NCBI GenBank assembly: GCA_022478985.1
Contig: JAKSZP010009255.1
Coordinates: forward strand, 124,001-188,000
Direction of reading: 5' to 3'
Length of the DNA: 64,000 nt
Origin: Massospora cicadina
Lineage: Eukaryota; Entomophthoromycota; Entomophthoromycetes; Entomophthorales; Entomophthoraceae
Shown here piece by piece: positions 14,045-27,523 of the stretch (position 1 is its first letter; each line of letters opens with the position of its first letter). The notes below the pieces were generated by a model. That model made no database searches, had not been told where the DNA came from, and saw nothing but the letters and a program-made list of their open reading frames with translations. Made by a program: the position numbers and the translations under genes.

Positions 14045-14054
14045 AAGGGGTATG
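14040..14054 (+). other. polypurine tract of element E
   Basis: A purine-rich run (GCAAAAGGGG) ends a few bases before the 3' LTR at 14055. This is the usual site for plus-strand priming. Confidence 0.6.
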
Positions 14055-15199
14055 TGTTGAGATTTTTGCCCATATTCCCATCCTGCAGATTACCATAAAT
14101 TGCTAGGGGATAATTCCCTAAGGTGAATTGAATTGGAAATTGATATGCCCAAGTTTCAGAGTAACTACGTTTAGGGAAATTGGGATACTACCTGGTCCTA
14201 TCCATTGGGGATCAATACAGATGAATATTTAAGATCTTGTTGGGTAGAGTTGCTGACAAAATACGGGTTTTCTGATAGTGATTAACTATCTGGTGTATCA
14301 ATTGGGATTGGTCAGGTTTCATCACCTACTAATTGGGAATATAAGTAGTAAGTTGTGAGGCGAGGGATGTTGCCTGCAACTAGCAAATTGATCAGTTGGT
14401 GCGTGACCTGCCTTAATGGGTAATAAGTCCCATTACCTAAGCAGGTTGCTAACCAAATATGGTTGGTTCACTTATTCGAGAGGAAAACGTTAGGGACACG
14501 TTTTCTGACTCTTTCTGTTTAGGTCTCGAGGATGTCCAATGATGGAATTCTAGCCAGTATAGGGAAGTCATCACTGCTGAGATGAGGATGGGTATTCAAT
14601 GGCAACAGCTGCCGTTTCATTGAAGAGTTGTTAACTGAGGGTTAGATGACCAAATCCTCACCATAAATTCCCTAGAAATTACTCCAAATAAAAAAACAGA
14701 GTTTAGAACAGAGTTATATAGTTCTATAGTTTTCATCCAGTATATAGTTTAGATAGTAAACTATTATCAGCTTTCAATTGTGCTATTCTTCTCAAGGATA
14801 CTATTACTGTGTGCAATAATTGGGAGACTTTTAGGGAAAGAGTAAAGATCTGAGTGGGGATCTAGAGAAGAAGGAGAAACAATTGAGGATTGCTGCCAAC
14901 TGTGTGTTGGACCAAAGAGACTGTCACCAGGGAATCTCAGAGAATATTGGGTTGGACAGAACGAGGGAATGAATCCCTAGATCATTACATCTCAAGTATT
15001 TTAATCAGGAATACTGGCTGAGCGTTGAGCTGAGATATAAGAATTTACACTCAACTACAGATAATAGTCATCATACTATTATCAACCTTTAATCTAATAT
15101 ACACTACAACGCAGACAAAGTGCACAAGGAACCAAACCTGTGTAGTAAAAAGATTACTATGGTTTTTTGCCGATAATAACATTCAAGTAAATTTTTACA
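14055..15199 (+). repeat. 3' LTR of element E
   Basis: Begins TGTTGAGA and ends TTTTACA. It is a direct repeat of 5631-6775 with the same length (1145 bp). Confidence 0.88.
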
Positions 15200-16493
15200 T
15201 TAAAGTTATTTAGGATATTCCACTAAACAATAATTAACATCCAATATGTTAACTCTCATATTTACTTGCGGGCCTTGACCCCTAGCGAACAAGAAGATAT
15301 TTTATAATCAATTTATCTCGGTTCTGTGGACATGCTAAAGTCTTAACAACCAGGAACAACGTCTAATTGCTAAAGATTGACAGGTATTTGGTGTTACATT
15401 ATTGAGATAATAGTGGGAAAAATATATAGACAACCATTTAGCTTCAGAACAATGATGTCTTCATTTTGTAAGTAAAATCAGAATTGATTAAGATGGGTAC
15501 CTTAGATATAAAGGTACCTATATTTTTGAAGCAACTCATAATTGGATGAGGAACTAAGCGTGAACATTCTGGAATGACAGAGAGGTTAAATGGAAGAGCA
15601 GAAATAGCTATGCGTTTGCTAATAATTACATGTGTTATCCAGAAGTACGTCTGATTGTTAATGCAAAAATATATGAGAAGTTGATAATCTGAATTGATAC
15701 AACAATCTGTAAAACAGTATCATAGAATCTGCCAATTTAGTTTTAAGCTTTGTAAAGTATCATATATGCTAGTATTCTTGTTTTTTTTGACGTTTCTACT
15801 AATAAATTGTTTTCTATCCAAACATAATATTCATAGATATTACCATTATTTAAGTTATTTTACAAATAGATGACCATGCCTGCTCTAATTTAACTTTTTA
15901 GACTAGACTTTTATATCACATATATCTTCATTTTTACCTCTAATTCTTATATGTATTACATTACTTTATGTACTTCAACTAATCTTTGATTGTAAAGTGA
16001 TTCCTTATTGATATATATATTTAATTAAACAATTAGTATAATTCTAATATCTTACTATTACTGATCTATTTTTGCTTAGCATCACTTTCAAAAATCATCA
16101 CAGCTTAAATTCAGCTCCATAAAAAAGAGATTTATGAAATTATAAACAATTTGGGTGGAAAACATAAAAGAACCCTTTGAATCAGTAAAAATAAGCTAGC
16201 ACTATAATAAGTACTGCAATCATTAATTAACTACCTCATGGTCAACAAGATTCACCCACTCTCAATTGACATTCATGACAGCAGGCACCATCCCCACACT
16301 GGAGATATCGCAATGAGCACTAGCTCACCTGATCACTCTTCTGAGACCTGAACACCCACCGTCTTAACACACTGCAAGGCTTAACAACAATTGGTCCACA
16401 ACCTAAGATTCCATCACTCATGCCGTTTTGTTGCAGCTTCCCACATGAAAACTACTCAGCACCTCATGCATTCCCCACTTCAAAGAGCACTTA
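15200..16493. other. AT-rich unassigned stretch
   Basis: No open frame of note on either strand. Base composition shifts from very AT-rich (15200-16230) to more balanced (16240-16490). It separates element E from element C and may be old intergenic DNA or an unrecognised repeat. Confidence 0.4.
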
Positions 16494-17704
16494 TGTCAGG
16501 AAGATAACAAGTTAATTTTAGACTGACCTGCAATTGAAGTGCCAAAGCACCCAAATGACAAGACCAAATGCGAGTGACACTGCTACTTTTGTGAAGTTAT
16601 GAACCCAGGAAGGAATTTTGTCACTGAGTGCCCATGAGCCATGGTTGTGTATAGGAACCTAGCAAAGAACCAGGTGAACACGGCCTTGAGCCCCGTGGAT
16701 TATTCAATATAGTTGGGAAGGGTGGTTTAGATTTGAACATTTTAAAGAACTGGAATTAGGTAGAGGGATTTTTATTAAAATTAAATAAAAAAATCGAACA
16801 ACAATTTTCTCAGTGCAATGCAACTGGGAAAATAGTTTTTGATTTGTTGGCTTGTCAAAGCAGGGATTGAGGCCCTCAAATTTCAATTTTTTGGTAAATT
16901 TTCGATGGAGGAGAAAATAATGACTTCATTCTGAACCAAGATCAAGGGAATTGATGGCAGGCTGAGTTGCTATCAGTTTGACTGCAAATGCCTGATCTGA
17001 GGCTTTACTGCATTTGCAATGGTTAGTGCAATGTCATTTGTCCCAACGGGCAATGTGGATCCCTCAGGGCCACCACACATAGGTGTGATCCCAACGGTGT
17101 AAAACAGGTTCAGGATGACCAACTTGTCCATGCCGGTTGCTGGGTCATTCATTCAGCCAAGAAAAATTCCTTGAGCGATGATCCCAATTTTATAATGTGG
17201 GTTTTGAATTATTAGAAACGTTCCCTGATATAATACATGCCCATTGGGGATAAAGCCTAACATTTTTGAGAGGAGTTTAGGTTCAGCAACCATACTGCTC
17301 AATAACTCAATGCCATCAGCGATTTTGACTGAGAATTCAAAATTTGTCCCCTTCTGGCTATGAGTTGAACACCCGTCAGTCTTTAATCCCATATATTTTA
17401 CAGTTTTCATTCAATTTGAGGATTCAGCACCATCAACTTTATAAAGTCCATTCAGCTTGTGGGGATGATTTCCAATGATTTTTTGCACAGGTTTACTCTA
17501 TATGGCAAACTAACTTGGAGGAGGCAAGCGTGGGAACTGGTGGAGGAATCTTCAGAGGGAGTGCTGTTACCCAGAGCTTGTTTACTGCATGGGCGAGGTT
17601 GCCATGTGTGACAAAGTATGAAACTGCCCTCTTCAGACCCTTTTTGTTAGGAAATGGGAAAAATCGCCCAGTACACACAGAGGGGACGTTCCCCTAGACT
17701 TATA
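16494..17704 (-). repeat. 3' LTR of element C
   Basis: Direct repeat of 32880-33084 joined to 38652-39666 (about 1.21 kb each). In plus coordinates it begins TGTCAGGAAGATAACAAG and ends CTAGACTTATA. A purine-rich tract lies just inside on the minus strand (17705-17725). The minus strand of both copies has similar open stretches (17678-17153 here), with frameshifts, which may be chance. Confidence 0.8.
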
Positions 17705-17899
17705 TTAGCATTTCCTTTTTCTAGAGGAGGGGCGCAACCATTGGGAAACTGCATAAGAGCTACAATTTTATGAGATTTGGGCAACTTGATCACCAATAAA
17801 GTTGAAAATCTTTTGGGGGGGGCGGGGAGCATTGGGATGGGACACGTGAAAAGCTCAACTAGTCCCATGCAGTTTGCACAAGCATGTGCTTTTACTCAG

Positions 17900-20362
17900 G
17901 TGTTTTTGTATGATGGATAACTCTTACATGCAACGAGTTACTGAACTGAACTCTGAGATCTGCGGGATTCTAGGATACTCTCCACTTCAGACTCCTCCAC
18001 ATCCTCAATCAATATCAGCTTAGGATCTGAAGGGATAGTCCCCTTGAATGGGGACAGATGAGATACGTGTAAAAACTGGATGTTGTATCTAGTGAGATGG
18101 CAACTTTAACCATAAAGCACCATTGCCCAAATCATTTTTTAACAACTGGGGACCCAAACGCTTGCTTGCAAACCTCTTGGAGGGCAGCTGCATCCACAAA
18201 TGGCTCATATCAAGCATGACATATGAACCCACCACAATGTCATGGGAAGGAATCCGCTTCTGATACACAAAAGGCTTGTATTCGCCAATAGCCTTAGTGA
18301 GATGCTCCCACACCAATTACTGGATAGACTTAATGTTCTCTGCATGATTTGCGGCAGCTGGGACCACTGGCCGCAGACAAAGACTGACTGAAAATGAGGG
18401 ATTATATTTCAAAGTCGCTTCATATGGGGAAACCCCATCAAAGCATGCGTTCCATTATTATAAGCGAATTGAGCAAGAGGAAGGTCGTTGACCCAGGTAT
18501 CCTGTGTGGCCAAATCATAACAATGCAAGTACTATTTCAAGATCTTATTAACACTCTCTTTTTCCATTGGACTGGGGATGATATGCTGTGGATCACAGAG
18601 TGTAATTTTTACATTTTTGATAACAGCTCATTCCAGAACCATGCTTTAAACTAGGGGACACAGTCACTGATAAACTCCTGCAGGAGACCAAACATAGATA
18701 ACACAAGGCGCATGAAAAGACAGGAAGTTTTTTCAGAAAAAATGGTGGAAGAGCATGGGACACTTAGGGAAAATTTTGTAAGCTTAACAACCATCACCAC
18801 ATTAAAACCATTTGAATAAGGAAATATAACAATAAATTCCACAGACACCAATGTCCATGGATCCTCAGCCTGCTGTAACGGGTGAATGAGACTATTCATT
18901 CATGATCAATCTGACTTGGACCATGCGCAGGTAACACAATTGGCGATACAGGCTGATACATCTTTTGACAAGCCTGCCCAATTATAGTTACGCTTTATCA
19001 AGTCAATACATTTCTTATTACCCAGATGGATGATTGTGGGGGGCTGTGATGAGCTTGAAACACTTCAGCTCTAAAAAAGGAGGAACCCACACCTGCAACT
19101 AAAAATCTTAAAACCCTCCACCAAGAAATATAGGGAATGCTTATGAGCTTAGAGGAACATTTGTTCCAAAAGATCGCTCCTTCAGGACAGGTCATTTGGG
19201 CTGCTAAAACCTGTGAAATAAGAGGCGCATCAGGAGCTAAATCCACTGATGAGACCATGGGAGGGATGATGGATATGATTTTGGCTGGTTTGGATAATGG
19301 TAACCAGATCCACCTCATCTGGATCTACAGGGAAATGCGCGGGGTTATGACTTAAGAAGTCAGGAAGAACATTCAACGATCCTTTCACAAACTTATATTT
19401 GAAGTTAAAGCTACACAAATTCTGGTAGGTTCAAGCTTGCCTGTGTGCCAACTTTAATGAGTTTAGGAAGTAAAGAGGGTCTTGATGATCCATTCTCACT
19501 GTTAACTCATGTTGAGCACCTGCAAAAGATACCGCCAGTGGTTTAGGGCCCATGCCACAGCTGCCAGCCCCTTATCATAGATGGCCCAAGACTGCTCCAT
19601 AGAAGAGAACTTGTGGGAACAGTAGGCAATGGGGTGCTCGAACCTCCTCATGCTCCTGAAGCAAAACAGCCCCCACCTCAACAGATGATGCATTGCAGGC
19701 TATGACATAGGGATTGGAGGGGTCTGCATGTTTCAGGATAGGGGAGACAAAAACACCTCTTCAATTGAATCAAATGTCCGCTGGCACTCAGGCGTCCAAC
19801 AATAAGGGACATTCTTTCCCCTAAAAGTGGATGAAGTGGGGTGGCTAACTGGGATAAGGCAGGGGAGAATTTTTTCGAGAAATGTATAGTGCTCAAGAAG
19901 TTTTTTAATTGTTTTTTAACATTGGATTAGGCCACTCTCAGATGGCGTCCAACTTGTTAGGGGGACTGGTATATTGATCTTTTAAGACTAAATTTCCTAA
20001 AGATGTGACTTCCTCCTGATAAAACTCACATCTTGATGGCTTAAAAAATAAGCCCTCCTTATGTAATACACCATAAAAGCTTCTAAATCTTTTGCAAGTT
20101 GTTCAGGAGTTGGGGAGTATACTACAATATTGCCAATATAAGCTACTGCGCAGGTGAAGTGGAGATCACCCAACACACTATTAATCATTCATAAAAATGT
20201 GCCAGTGCATTCTTCAACCTGAAGGTTATAACTCTAAAAGTGGAAAATAACCCTCTTTTTTAAGATAGCAGTAAGCCATTATTGGCCTTCCATCACCTAA
20301 ATTTGGGTAAAGGCATTAACAATTCAAGTTTTGAGAACACAATTGACTTATCAATCGCTTGA
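17900..20362 (-). pseudogene. C-terminal half of pol of element C: RT end, RNase H, integrase
   Basis: On the minus strand, RT runs to about 19900. The YxDD box near 20140 reads YIGN, so polymerase activity is lost. RNase H lies at 19693-19502 (ends ALNHWRYLL). The stretch GSLNVLPDFLSHNP, the usual link from RNase H to integrase, follows at about 19400-19340. The integrase core is at about 18900-18650, and the integrase C-terminal region is at about 18316-18089 with a VMLD...KRLGP stretch. It contains many stops. Its N-terminal half lies at 31710-32600, beyond the inserted elements D and F. Confidence 0.8.
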
Positions 20363-20437
20363 CCAATAGTCAGAATTTAAACCAGATAGAATCCTCCAAT
20401 GATTTATTGTTCTTTAGATGAAATGGCCTATCCCAGC

Positions 20438-21315
20438 TGTTGCATAATTGACTGGACCTAGTTGTTGGATATTTGATAGGGACATAATAAGGTTAGCTGT
20501 TTAAAAACTTATTATGGATCATATCAGATATCAGCGATTATGGAACAGGTATATTCTAAGCTTATGCAAAGCTTAGAATCCGCGGCCTAGCAATTTCACT
20601 TAATTATATTTGACTATGATGACATGGGCATGAGGGCTTTGCTTGTTAGGTCAGACTTAGATTAAGTTTTGACTTAATGACTCGGGCATGTGGGCTTTGT
20701 TGGTCTATGTCAAAATTAGTTTTTATGTCAGTCGAGTTTTTGATCAAATTAATTACTAATTAGTGATATGAATCGCCTTGGTATGTGCTGCCAATTGCAC
20801 GTGAAAGTGAATCATTTCAGCTATTTTAAAGACACATACGAAATGCCATCTCAAGAATGATGACGGTGTTTACTCTGACTCTGAGTCTGAGCATGATGCC
20901 CTGAGTCAAAGTATTTGCAGATGCCCTTACAAACTTTTTACATGGCCAAGGGCCACTGAAAGTAAGGCGTCATGAGTAAGATGTGGTTAACATTGAACCC
21001 TATAAATAACCCTTGCATTTACACTAATAAAGACATCCTTTAACTTCTGGATTAAGTTTATAATTTATCTTATAAAATTTTTGCGTTATCACTTTAATCT
21101 ATATTAAAGTCAGTTTTCACTTGGGTTCAGTAGGATCATGGCAGCGTGCCATCATCCAAGTGAAACAACCGGGTATACAATTAAAGTATTACCAAAAGCT
21201 ATATCATAAATTTAAAGTACCATCCTGTCTATTGTCCTCACACAATAGGCGCTAGAAACCACATCCCACCCTTGAAGAAGAACCAGCCCTCTGAAGAAGA
21301 CCCCCAAATTCAACA
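20438..21315 (+). repeat. 5' LTR of element F
   Basis: Begins TGTTGCATAATTGAC and ends CCAAATTCAACA. It contains a perfect inverted repeat, ATTCTAAGCTT / AAGCTTAGAAT with a 5-base loop, at 20553-20579, and TATAAATAA near 21001. It is nearly identical to 28591-29466. Confidence 0.92.
20996..21008 (+). promoter_or_regulatory. candidate TATA box in the F LTR
   Basis: CCCTATAAATAACCC lies within the LTR, followed about 30 bases later by AATAAAG. Both are kept in the other LTR (29151-29165 and downstream). Position and conservation suggest the start and poly(A) signals of the element's transcript. This is an inference. Confidence 0.45.
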
Positions 21316-21317
21316 AG

Positions 21318-21335
21318 TGGCGCTCATGGCTGGGA
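21318..21335 (+). other. primer-binding site of element F
   Basis: TGGCGCTCATGGCTGGG begins two bases after the 5' LTR. TGG would pair with the CCA end of a tRNA. It differs from the site used by E, D and H, so F uses another tRNA. Confidence 0.6.
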
Positions 21336-21438
21336 CTGCAGATGGTGATCACGCTGAACAGGGGAGCAATCCCAATCAATTATTCATAAATCATCGCCGG
21401 GACCAATGGGACACTGAAATGACTGTGTCCCAGATTAA

Positions 21439-23430
21439 TTGGGTGAAGTAACCATTATTACCTATCACAACGATCCCACTTCACCTGAAGAGCTGGAACG
21501 TCTTGAGCAGCAGTTGTTAAGAGGGTATCAATTAGGACAAGGGCCCGCGGACAATAGTAGCAACCCTTTTTTACCGCCAATGACACCAAGATGTGTTGTG
21601 GATGAGATATATTCCTCATCATTTTAAGTGTAGCTCAGATCCGAAACCTTTTAATTGGGATAGAGAATATCTAACAATACTTAACTTAATTCATACATCC
21701 CAACATTAGAAATTCTCAGATGACAATCGCCCACCATCATGCATCCATTACTGAGTTGGTGAACTTCTCTCACAATTCCAGCCAGGCGGGCCAAATTCTA
21801 AATGAGTGATTGGAAGCCAACTTCGCTGAGGTCCATTTGAGTTTGGAGGAAAATCACAACTTAGCCACTTGGCCTAATGACCGGGTAGCAGTATTAGCAC
21901 AAGAGCTAAATGACAGATTGCATCATATCTTTGAAAATTTCTTGGAGGAAAGAGGAGTCACCGAATCTTGGGTCAGCAATATCACTCAGACTTCTATTAA
22001 TGCTTCAGAGTCCATGAGGCTTAATCATGAAGCCAAAGAGGCACAGTTAAACCATAACAATGAATTACATGACCAGTATTGACTCCTGAGCGCCCAAATT
22101 TTGCAGATGAAGGATGAATACACCGGAAAAATAGTTACTGATAAACAAAATTTGAGGACCAACAGGTGAAAAATGAAAAAAATCAAGACTCTATTGATCG
22201 TCTTAAGCTAAAGATCAATAATCTCAATGACAATGTTAATGTTATTAATGAGTCAAACAATAATCTTCATGGATAATTGAATCAGTGTAAGAAGGCCATA
22301 AAAGAAAAGGACCAAGTGATTTCCACTTTGCAGCTACAAGCTACTGGCCTGAATGAGGAAATTGCGAAATTAAAATTAAAAAACTGAAATCATGTCAATT
22401 GGGAAAACAAAATCAACGAGCAAATTCAAGCTCTTGATGACAGGCGTTATCAGTGTGCTACAACCCACTTGATTGAAAAAATTTTCCGAATATTATGAGG
22501 ACAAAGCTTCAGAAATAACTACCAAAACGGATGCTGGGCCACGTTGACAACTGCCTAGCAATATGGTTGCCTTGGCCAACCCTAGCGCCTCAAACTGGGA
22601 TACAATGCCCCAACGCCCTAGTACGCCTGGATCTAGTCAACCTAGAAGTAATCATGATAACCAGGAACGGGGAAGCAATAATTATAAACTAGAAAAACCT
22701 GCCAGCCTTTGACAAAAATGGAAGTATTACCACATTTGTCAAACGTTTTAAATGGCCATGCATGGGACCAGCGACCGCAACAAAGCAGCCACCATGATTA
22801 ACTGTTTGGATGAGTGGAGCATTGAGTTGATTATGCCTCACATTAATGAAAATCCAACATATGCCAAAGTCAAGGAGGCCGTGCTTCATAAATTTGGAGG
22901 TCCAGAATGGATGTCAACCAGAAAATCCAAGTTTATGAACATCAGCTTCAAGAAAGATGAACCAATTGATGAATTTGTGGATTTATTATATTGCGAAGCT
23001 CAAGTTCTCTTAGGCGCGCGGGCTATGGTCAATTTTGACGCCAAGATTGCATTAGAGCATGCGGTAGAACCTTACCCTAATCTATCAAACACCCTATTGC
23101 CTGCTTGCATGCATAACCTTATGACATCTGAATTGGTTAACTACTTGTGCAGATGCTCAAAAATTATGGCCCTCCTAATACTGGTTACAGATCAGGAACT
23201 GCTGCCTTTGCTGGAAAGCCCTTTGAAACCAATAAGAAGATTGACAGTAATCCACCTATAAGAAATGAGTAAAACTCGAATGCAAGACCCCACAGCCAGT
23301 GATTGAAATTACTTGCTTTAATTGCCATCAAAAAGGTCACTATGCTTCCCTATGCCATCAGCAAAATGTCAATGTAGTCCTTCCCAATACCGTGCAAGAG
23401 GGGAAAAAGAATAAGCACAATAGATCCAGG
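21439..23430 (+). pseudogene. gag of element F (broken)
   Basis: This is the structural Gag of the element. After an N-terminal part (21439-21627), residues from 21720 to 22480 are rich in Asn, Gln, Glu and Lys with heptad-like spacing, suggesting a coiled coil. The capsid-like region is at 22752-23100, matching E. A perfect CCHC zinc knuckle, C-x2-C-x4-H-x4-C, lies at 23313-23355. Several stops and at least two frameshifts divide it. The knuckle makes nucleic-acid binding the expected ancestral role. Confidence 0.8.
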
Positions 23431-23440
23431 ACGCTCTATT

Positions 23441-26400
23441 GTGCCTAAGACACCAGTCCCACCCAATCAACAAGAAAACGATGGCCACAGGGCCTCGTTT
23501 AACAATGAAATCGATTCTATTTTAGTATTGAATGAATATTACTCAAATGTACATGCGGTAGCTTGCTCCCAGAGTAAGGTTGTCATATCTGAAGCCTCTG
23601 AGGTAGTCGCTAAACCCTATGCGCAACAAATACTTGAGAATATCTTAGGTGATGGGCTGAGCAATGCAGCAGATACCTCAAGCCTGAAAGGGGTCAATAT
23701 AGCAATGCCAATCAACACATTCATCAATGAATGTCCCAGTATTGGGAATACTCTGAAGCACACTCTTAACTCCCTAGATTCTTCCCATATTCACTTAGTA
23801 AACTCTATTGATTCTTATTACTCTGAGTGCACTTATGTGGATATTCTGGTCAACAAGGTTAAAGTTGTAGTTATTGTGTGATAGTGGAGCACCTTTAAAC
23901 ATTGTTTCCACGAAGCTGGTTAAGAAACTGAAAATAGCTCCAGACATTGACCATCATCAAGAATATGGGACCGCAGGCCTTAACAGCACTAAGAGTGAAG
24001 GAGCTTACAGCGCTTTGCCACTGCGATTTGGAGCTTTAGTAGCTGTATCTGCTATAGTGCTTCTAAATGCCAATATGAAATATTAATTGGATTTAGTTTA
24101 GAAGGACCTATGGGATCTCATGTGATTTTAAAGAAAACATCTTGATGATATTGGGCCAATCACTCTCAATTTATTACTCTCACAACAATATGAAGCCCAC
24201 AAGCCGTTGTAGGAATTTTATCAATATATCTTATGTCGATGGGATATTACAAGTAGGGTATATTCAGCAGGGGAATCAAAGCCGCCCCATGCCAACTGCC
24301 ATAAATGAAAATCGAGGAATACCTCTACATGTGAATAAGGATGCGACAATAGCTCCAGGCCATAAACTGGCTATGAGGACCGGAACCACACTGGATATTC
24401 TAGAAGGACTGTATGGGGAGGTTGTATCCCTATGGCATTGTTCTCATATGGAACCTAGTGTGACGCCTGGAATAATACTCTTCAGGCACGGAGAGATTGA
24501 TGTCTTACTAGCAAATTTGACCAGCCAAAATATTATGGTCAAGAAATATCAAGTAGTCACTTTTGTGCATCTGTTTCTGAGGAAAAGTTAATATCAGCTG
24601 TCAAATTTGGTGACTTATCTGAGTTTGGCTTACTGACTGAAACCCTTGGGGCACATACTGTAATATCCTGAGAATTATTCACCAGATTATTGGAACAACA
24701 GAAGGATGAAGCACTAGAGTTGTTTGAACGGTACTCTGAAATTTTCGCCAAAGATGACCAAGATTTAGGTTGTGCAAAAGGAGCTCAGCATTTTGTTGAT
24801 ACTGGGGATCATATGCCTATTAGAATGAGGCCAATTCGGCGCCCTAGGGCCAGTAACAAAATAGTCGGTGTAGAGCTAGACAAATTGCTGAAAAATGGAA
24901 TGATAGTGCCATCCAAAAGCCCGTGGGCCAGCCCCATTTTAATCATAAAGAAGAAAGATGGCAGCAATTGAGTTATGATTAATTATCGACACCTCAATGC
25001 CATTATAAAAAAGGATTCTTATCCGTTGCCAAGAATTGACAATGCTCTGGACCGCCTAGGAGGGGCGAAGTACTTTACCACAAATGGACCTCATCTCCAG
25101 ATATTGGCAAATTGAGTTACCACCAGAGGATCAGGAAAAGTGCGCGATGATTTCTGCTCAAGAACTTTTTCAACTGACACACATGCCCCAGGGGCTGTGT
25201 AACGCACTGGCAACCTTTCAGCATGCAATGGACACGATTTTGGGGGACCTTAAATTTTCCTGCATTCTGGTGTACCTGAATGACATCAATGTCTTTTCAT
25301 GAACGTTTCCCGAACATCTGGAGCACCTTGAGCAAGTGTTTGAACGTCTGTTGAAGGCCAATATGAAGATAAAACCTAGAAAATGCCAATTTTTAAAGAA
25401 CAATTGGAATACCTTGGGTTCATCATTGATTCCAAGGGCTTGTGGCCTTAGCCTCAAAAAAGGTGGAGGCACTAACAATATGCAACCTCCAATGAGTATG
25501 AGAGATGTCCAAGTGTTCTTAGGCATAGTAGGATACTATCAAAGATTTGTGGAAGGGTTTATGAAGATTGCCAAGCCTCTATTCCACTTGCTACAAGGAG
25601 GAGTTTTGTTTTTGCTGGGCAGAGGAATGCCAACAAGCCTTTGAGGCCTTGAAAAACAAAATGAGCTCAGCGCCTATCCTCCAATATCCCAATTTCAGCA
25701 AGCCTTTTTTCATACAAACTGACGCCTCATTACTGCAATTGGTAGTGTGCTATCGCAGATTAAGGATGATGGTGAGGGAGCATCCAGTCGCTTATTGCAG
25801 CAGGACGCTGAATAAGCATGAGCATAATTACACAATGACTGAAAGAGAATTTCTGGCTGTCATCTATGTGCTTGTAAACAATTTTGGGTTTACATTCCTG
25901 GCACCAAAATCCAATTAGTAATGGATCACAGCTCATTATGATGGCTCCACAATCTCAAGGAACCTGAAGGATGGTTAGCCCACTGGGCTCTGAAATTATA
26001 AGTGTAAGATTATGAAATTATTCATAGATCTGGAGCAGCCCATCAATCAGATGGACTCTCACGACTTCTTATTGTAGCTGTCCTGAGCAGCCTGGCTGAT
26101 GAGCTTCATGAAAAAATGATTAACCAAACATATGGAGACGAACCACCCGAAGTTCAAAAGGTGATCAAGAAAGCATTAATTGACACTGAATATTAAAATG
26201 GAATTCTATACAAACTTAAGCCTGATGGACAACGTCAAATCTTCCCAAAACCTTCTGACTGAATGGAGATTATTACACAAGCACACAAGGCCATTGGACA
26301 TGGGGGAATGACTAAGATGTAGAATTAATCTGAGCCAGTTACTATTGGGATTCCATGCGATTCAATATCCAAGATGTGCTCAAGAAATGTCATTCATGCC

Positions 26401-27300
26401 AAATCACAAAACCTATGAAGTCAAATGTGAAATATCAGTTGATCAAACCTGACTGGGCCTGTCATACCATATCAATTGATGTAATCAGCCCCTTGCCTGT
26501 GAGTAGCCTAGGCAACAAATACATAATTGTTGCTATCAACCATCTAATGAAATGGGTGGAAGCAAAACCAATTTGAGACGTCGGGGCTCTAACTACTTCA
26601 AGTTCATTATGGATAATATTATCTATAAGCACAGATGCCCCCAGAAGATCTTGATGGACAACGGCACAAATTTTATTGCCCAAATGGTGCAACGGCTAAA
26701 TGAGTTGATGGCTATCAAAGGAGTGTTGTCAACACCATACCATCCTGAGACTAATGGTATGGTAGAGCGAGTGAATGGCACTTTAGTTGGCATTTTATGC
26801 AAAAATGCAGCCTTGGCACCTTTACAATGGGCAACTTCAATTATTGTGACTGTGTTTGCATACAATATTGGACACCACAGCAGCACAGGCCACTCTCCGT
26901 TTTAACTTTTGTATGGTAAACAGCCCGCTCTACCTCCATTATTATACTCAGTACTCAGTTTACCCGACACAATTAACCCAAATAACTATGTCAAACAATT
27001 ATTGAAGACCCTAATCAAGTTGCAATCTGAAGCTTATCAAAATGTGATTAGTCAAAAAACTATTCAGAAGAGCTATGATGACGCCAAATGGGCTACAGTG
27101 AATAAGTTTAATGAAGGAGATTTAGTAGTATATTGTGACACTCATAAGCGCAGGCCGCGCACACAAACTAGCCTCACTCTGGAAGGGTCCATTTATCATT
27201 TTGGATAAATTGTCTGAAAACATATATAACATTAAGGTTCAAGGCGGCTGGGTTGTGAATCAAGTACACGCTAAGTTCCTTCATCCATATCATAAAGAAT
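23441..27300 (+). pseudogene. pol of element F: protease, RT, RNase H, integrase (broken)
   Basis: Protease keeps CDSGAP with the active-site Asp at 23880, but the frame shifts just before it. RT (about 24690-25640) has IKKKDG and MPQGL blocks. Its YLDD box reads YLND at 25273-25284, replacing the first catalytic Asp. RNase H is at about 25680-26060. Integrase has an HHCC region (about 26280-26400) and catalytic Asp in SIDV (about 26475), Asp in DNG at 26657 and Glu in MVER at 26765. All three integrase residues are therefore present. The tail to 27300 ends with a VNQVHAKFLHPYH stretch. Stops interrupt the frame in at least six places. Confidence 0.88.
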
Positions 27301-27523
27301 AATAATGTAAAAAATAATAATAATATTTGCAAGCCGTAGAGTTTAATTAGTTAATTTGATGCCTCGCTGGCATTAGAACTAGGTTCCCCCTCTTTGGTAG
27401 GGGGAGTAGAGCGCGATCAAACTGGAGAGAGGCGAATTTCATACAAATCCTGACTATCTAGACCCTGGCGGAGATGTGCCAAACCCAAGAAAGCTTGGCA
27501 CCAGGCATGCTGACCCTGTTGGC

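Larger units (their letters stand above)
5631..15199 (+). mobile_element. Ty3/Gypsy LTR retrotransposon E (complete structure, inactive)
   Basis: The element has 5' LTR 5631-6775, primer-binding site 6778-6791, gag about 6830-8120, pol about 8400-11975, an antisense coding relic 14044-12592, a purine-rich tract just before 14055, and 3' LTR 14055-15199. The LTRs are both 1145 bp and differ at many sites, so the insertion is old. No clear 5-bp target duplication is visible (GTATA on the left, TTAAA on the right). All frames are interrupted. The integrase lacks its second catalytic Asp and its Glu. Confidence 0.9.

Noticed and set aside
5626..15204. Target-site duplication for element E
   Set aside because: GTATA on the left and TTAAA on the right do not match; it is eroded or the ends are misplaced by a few bases.
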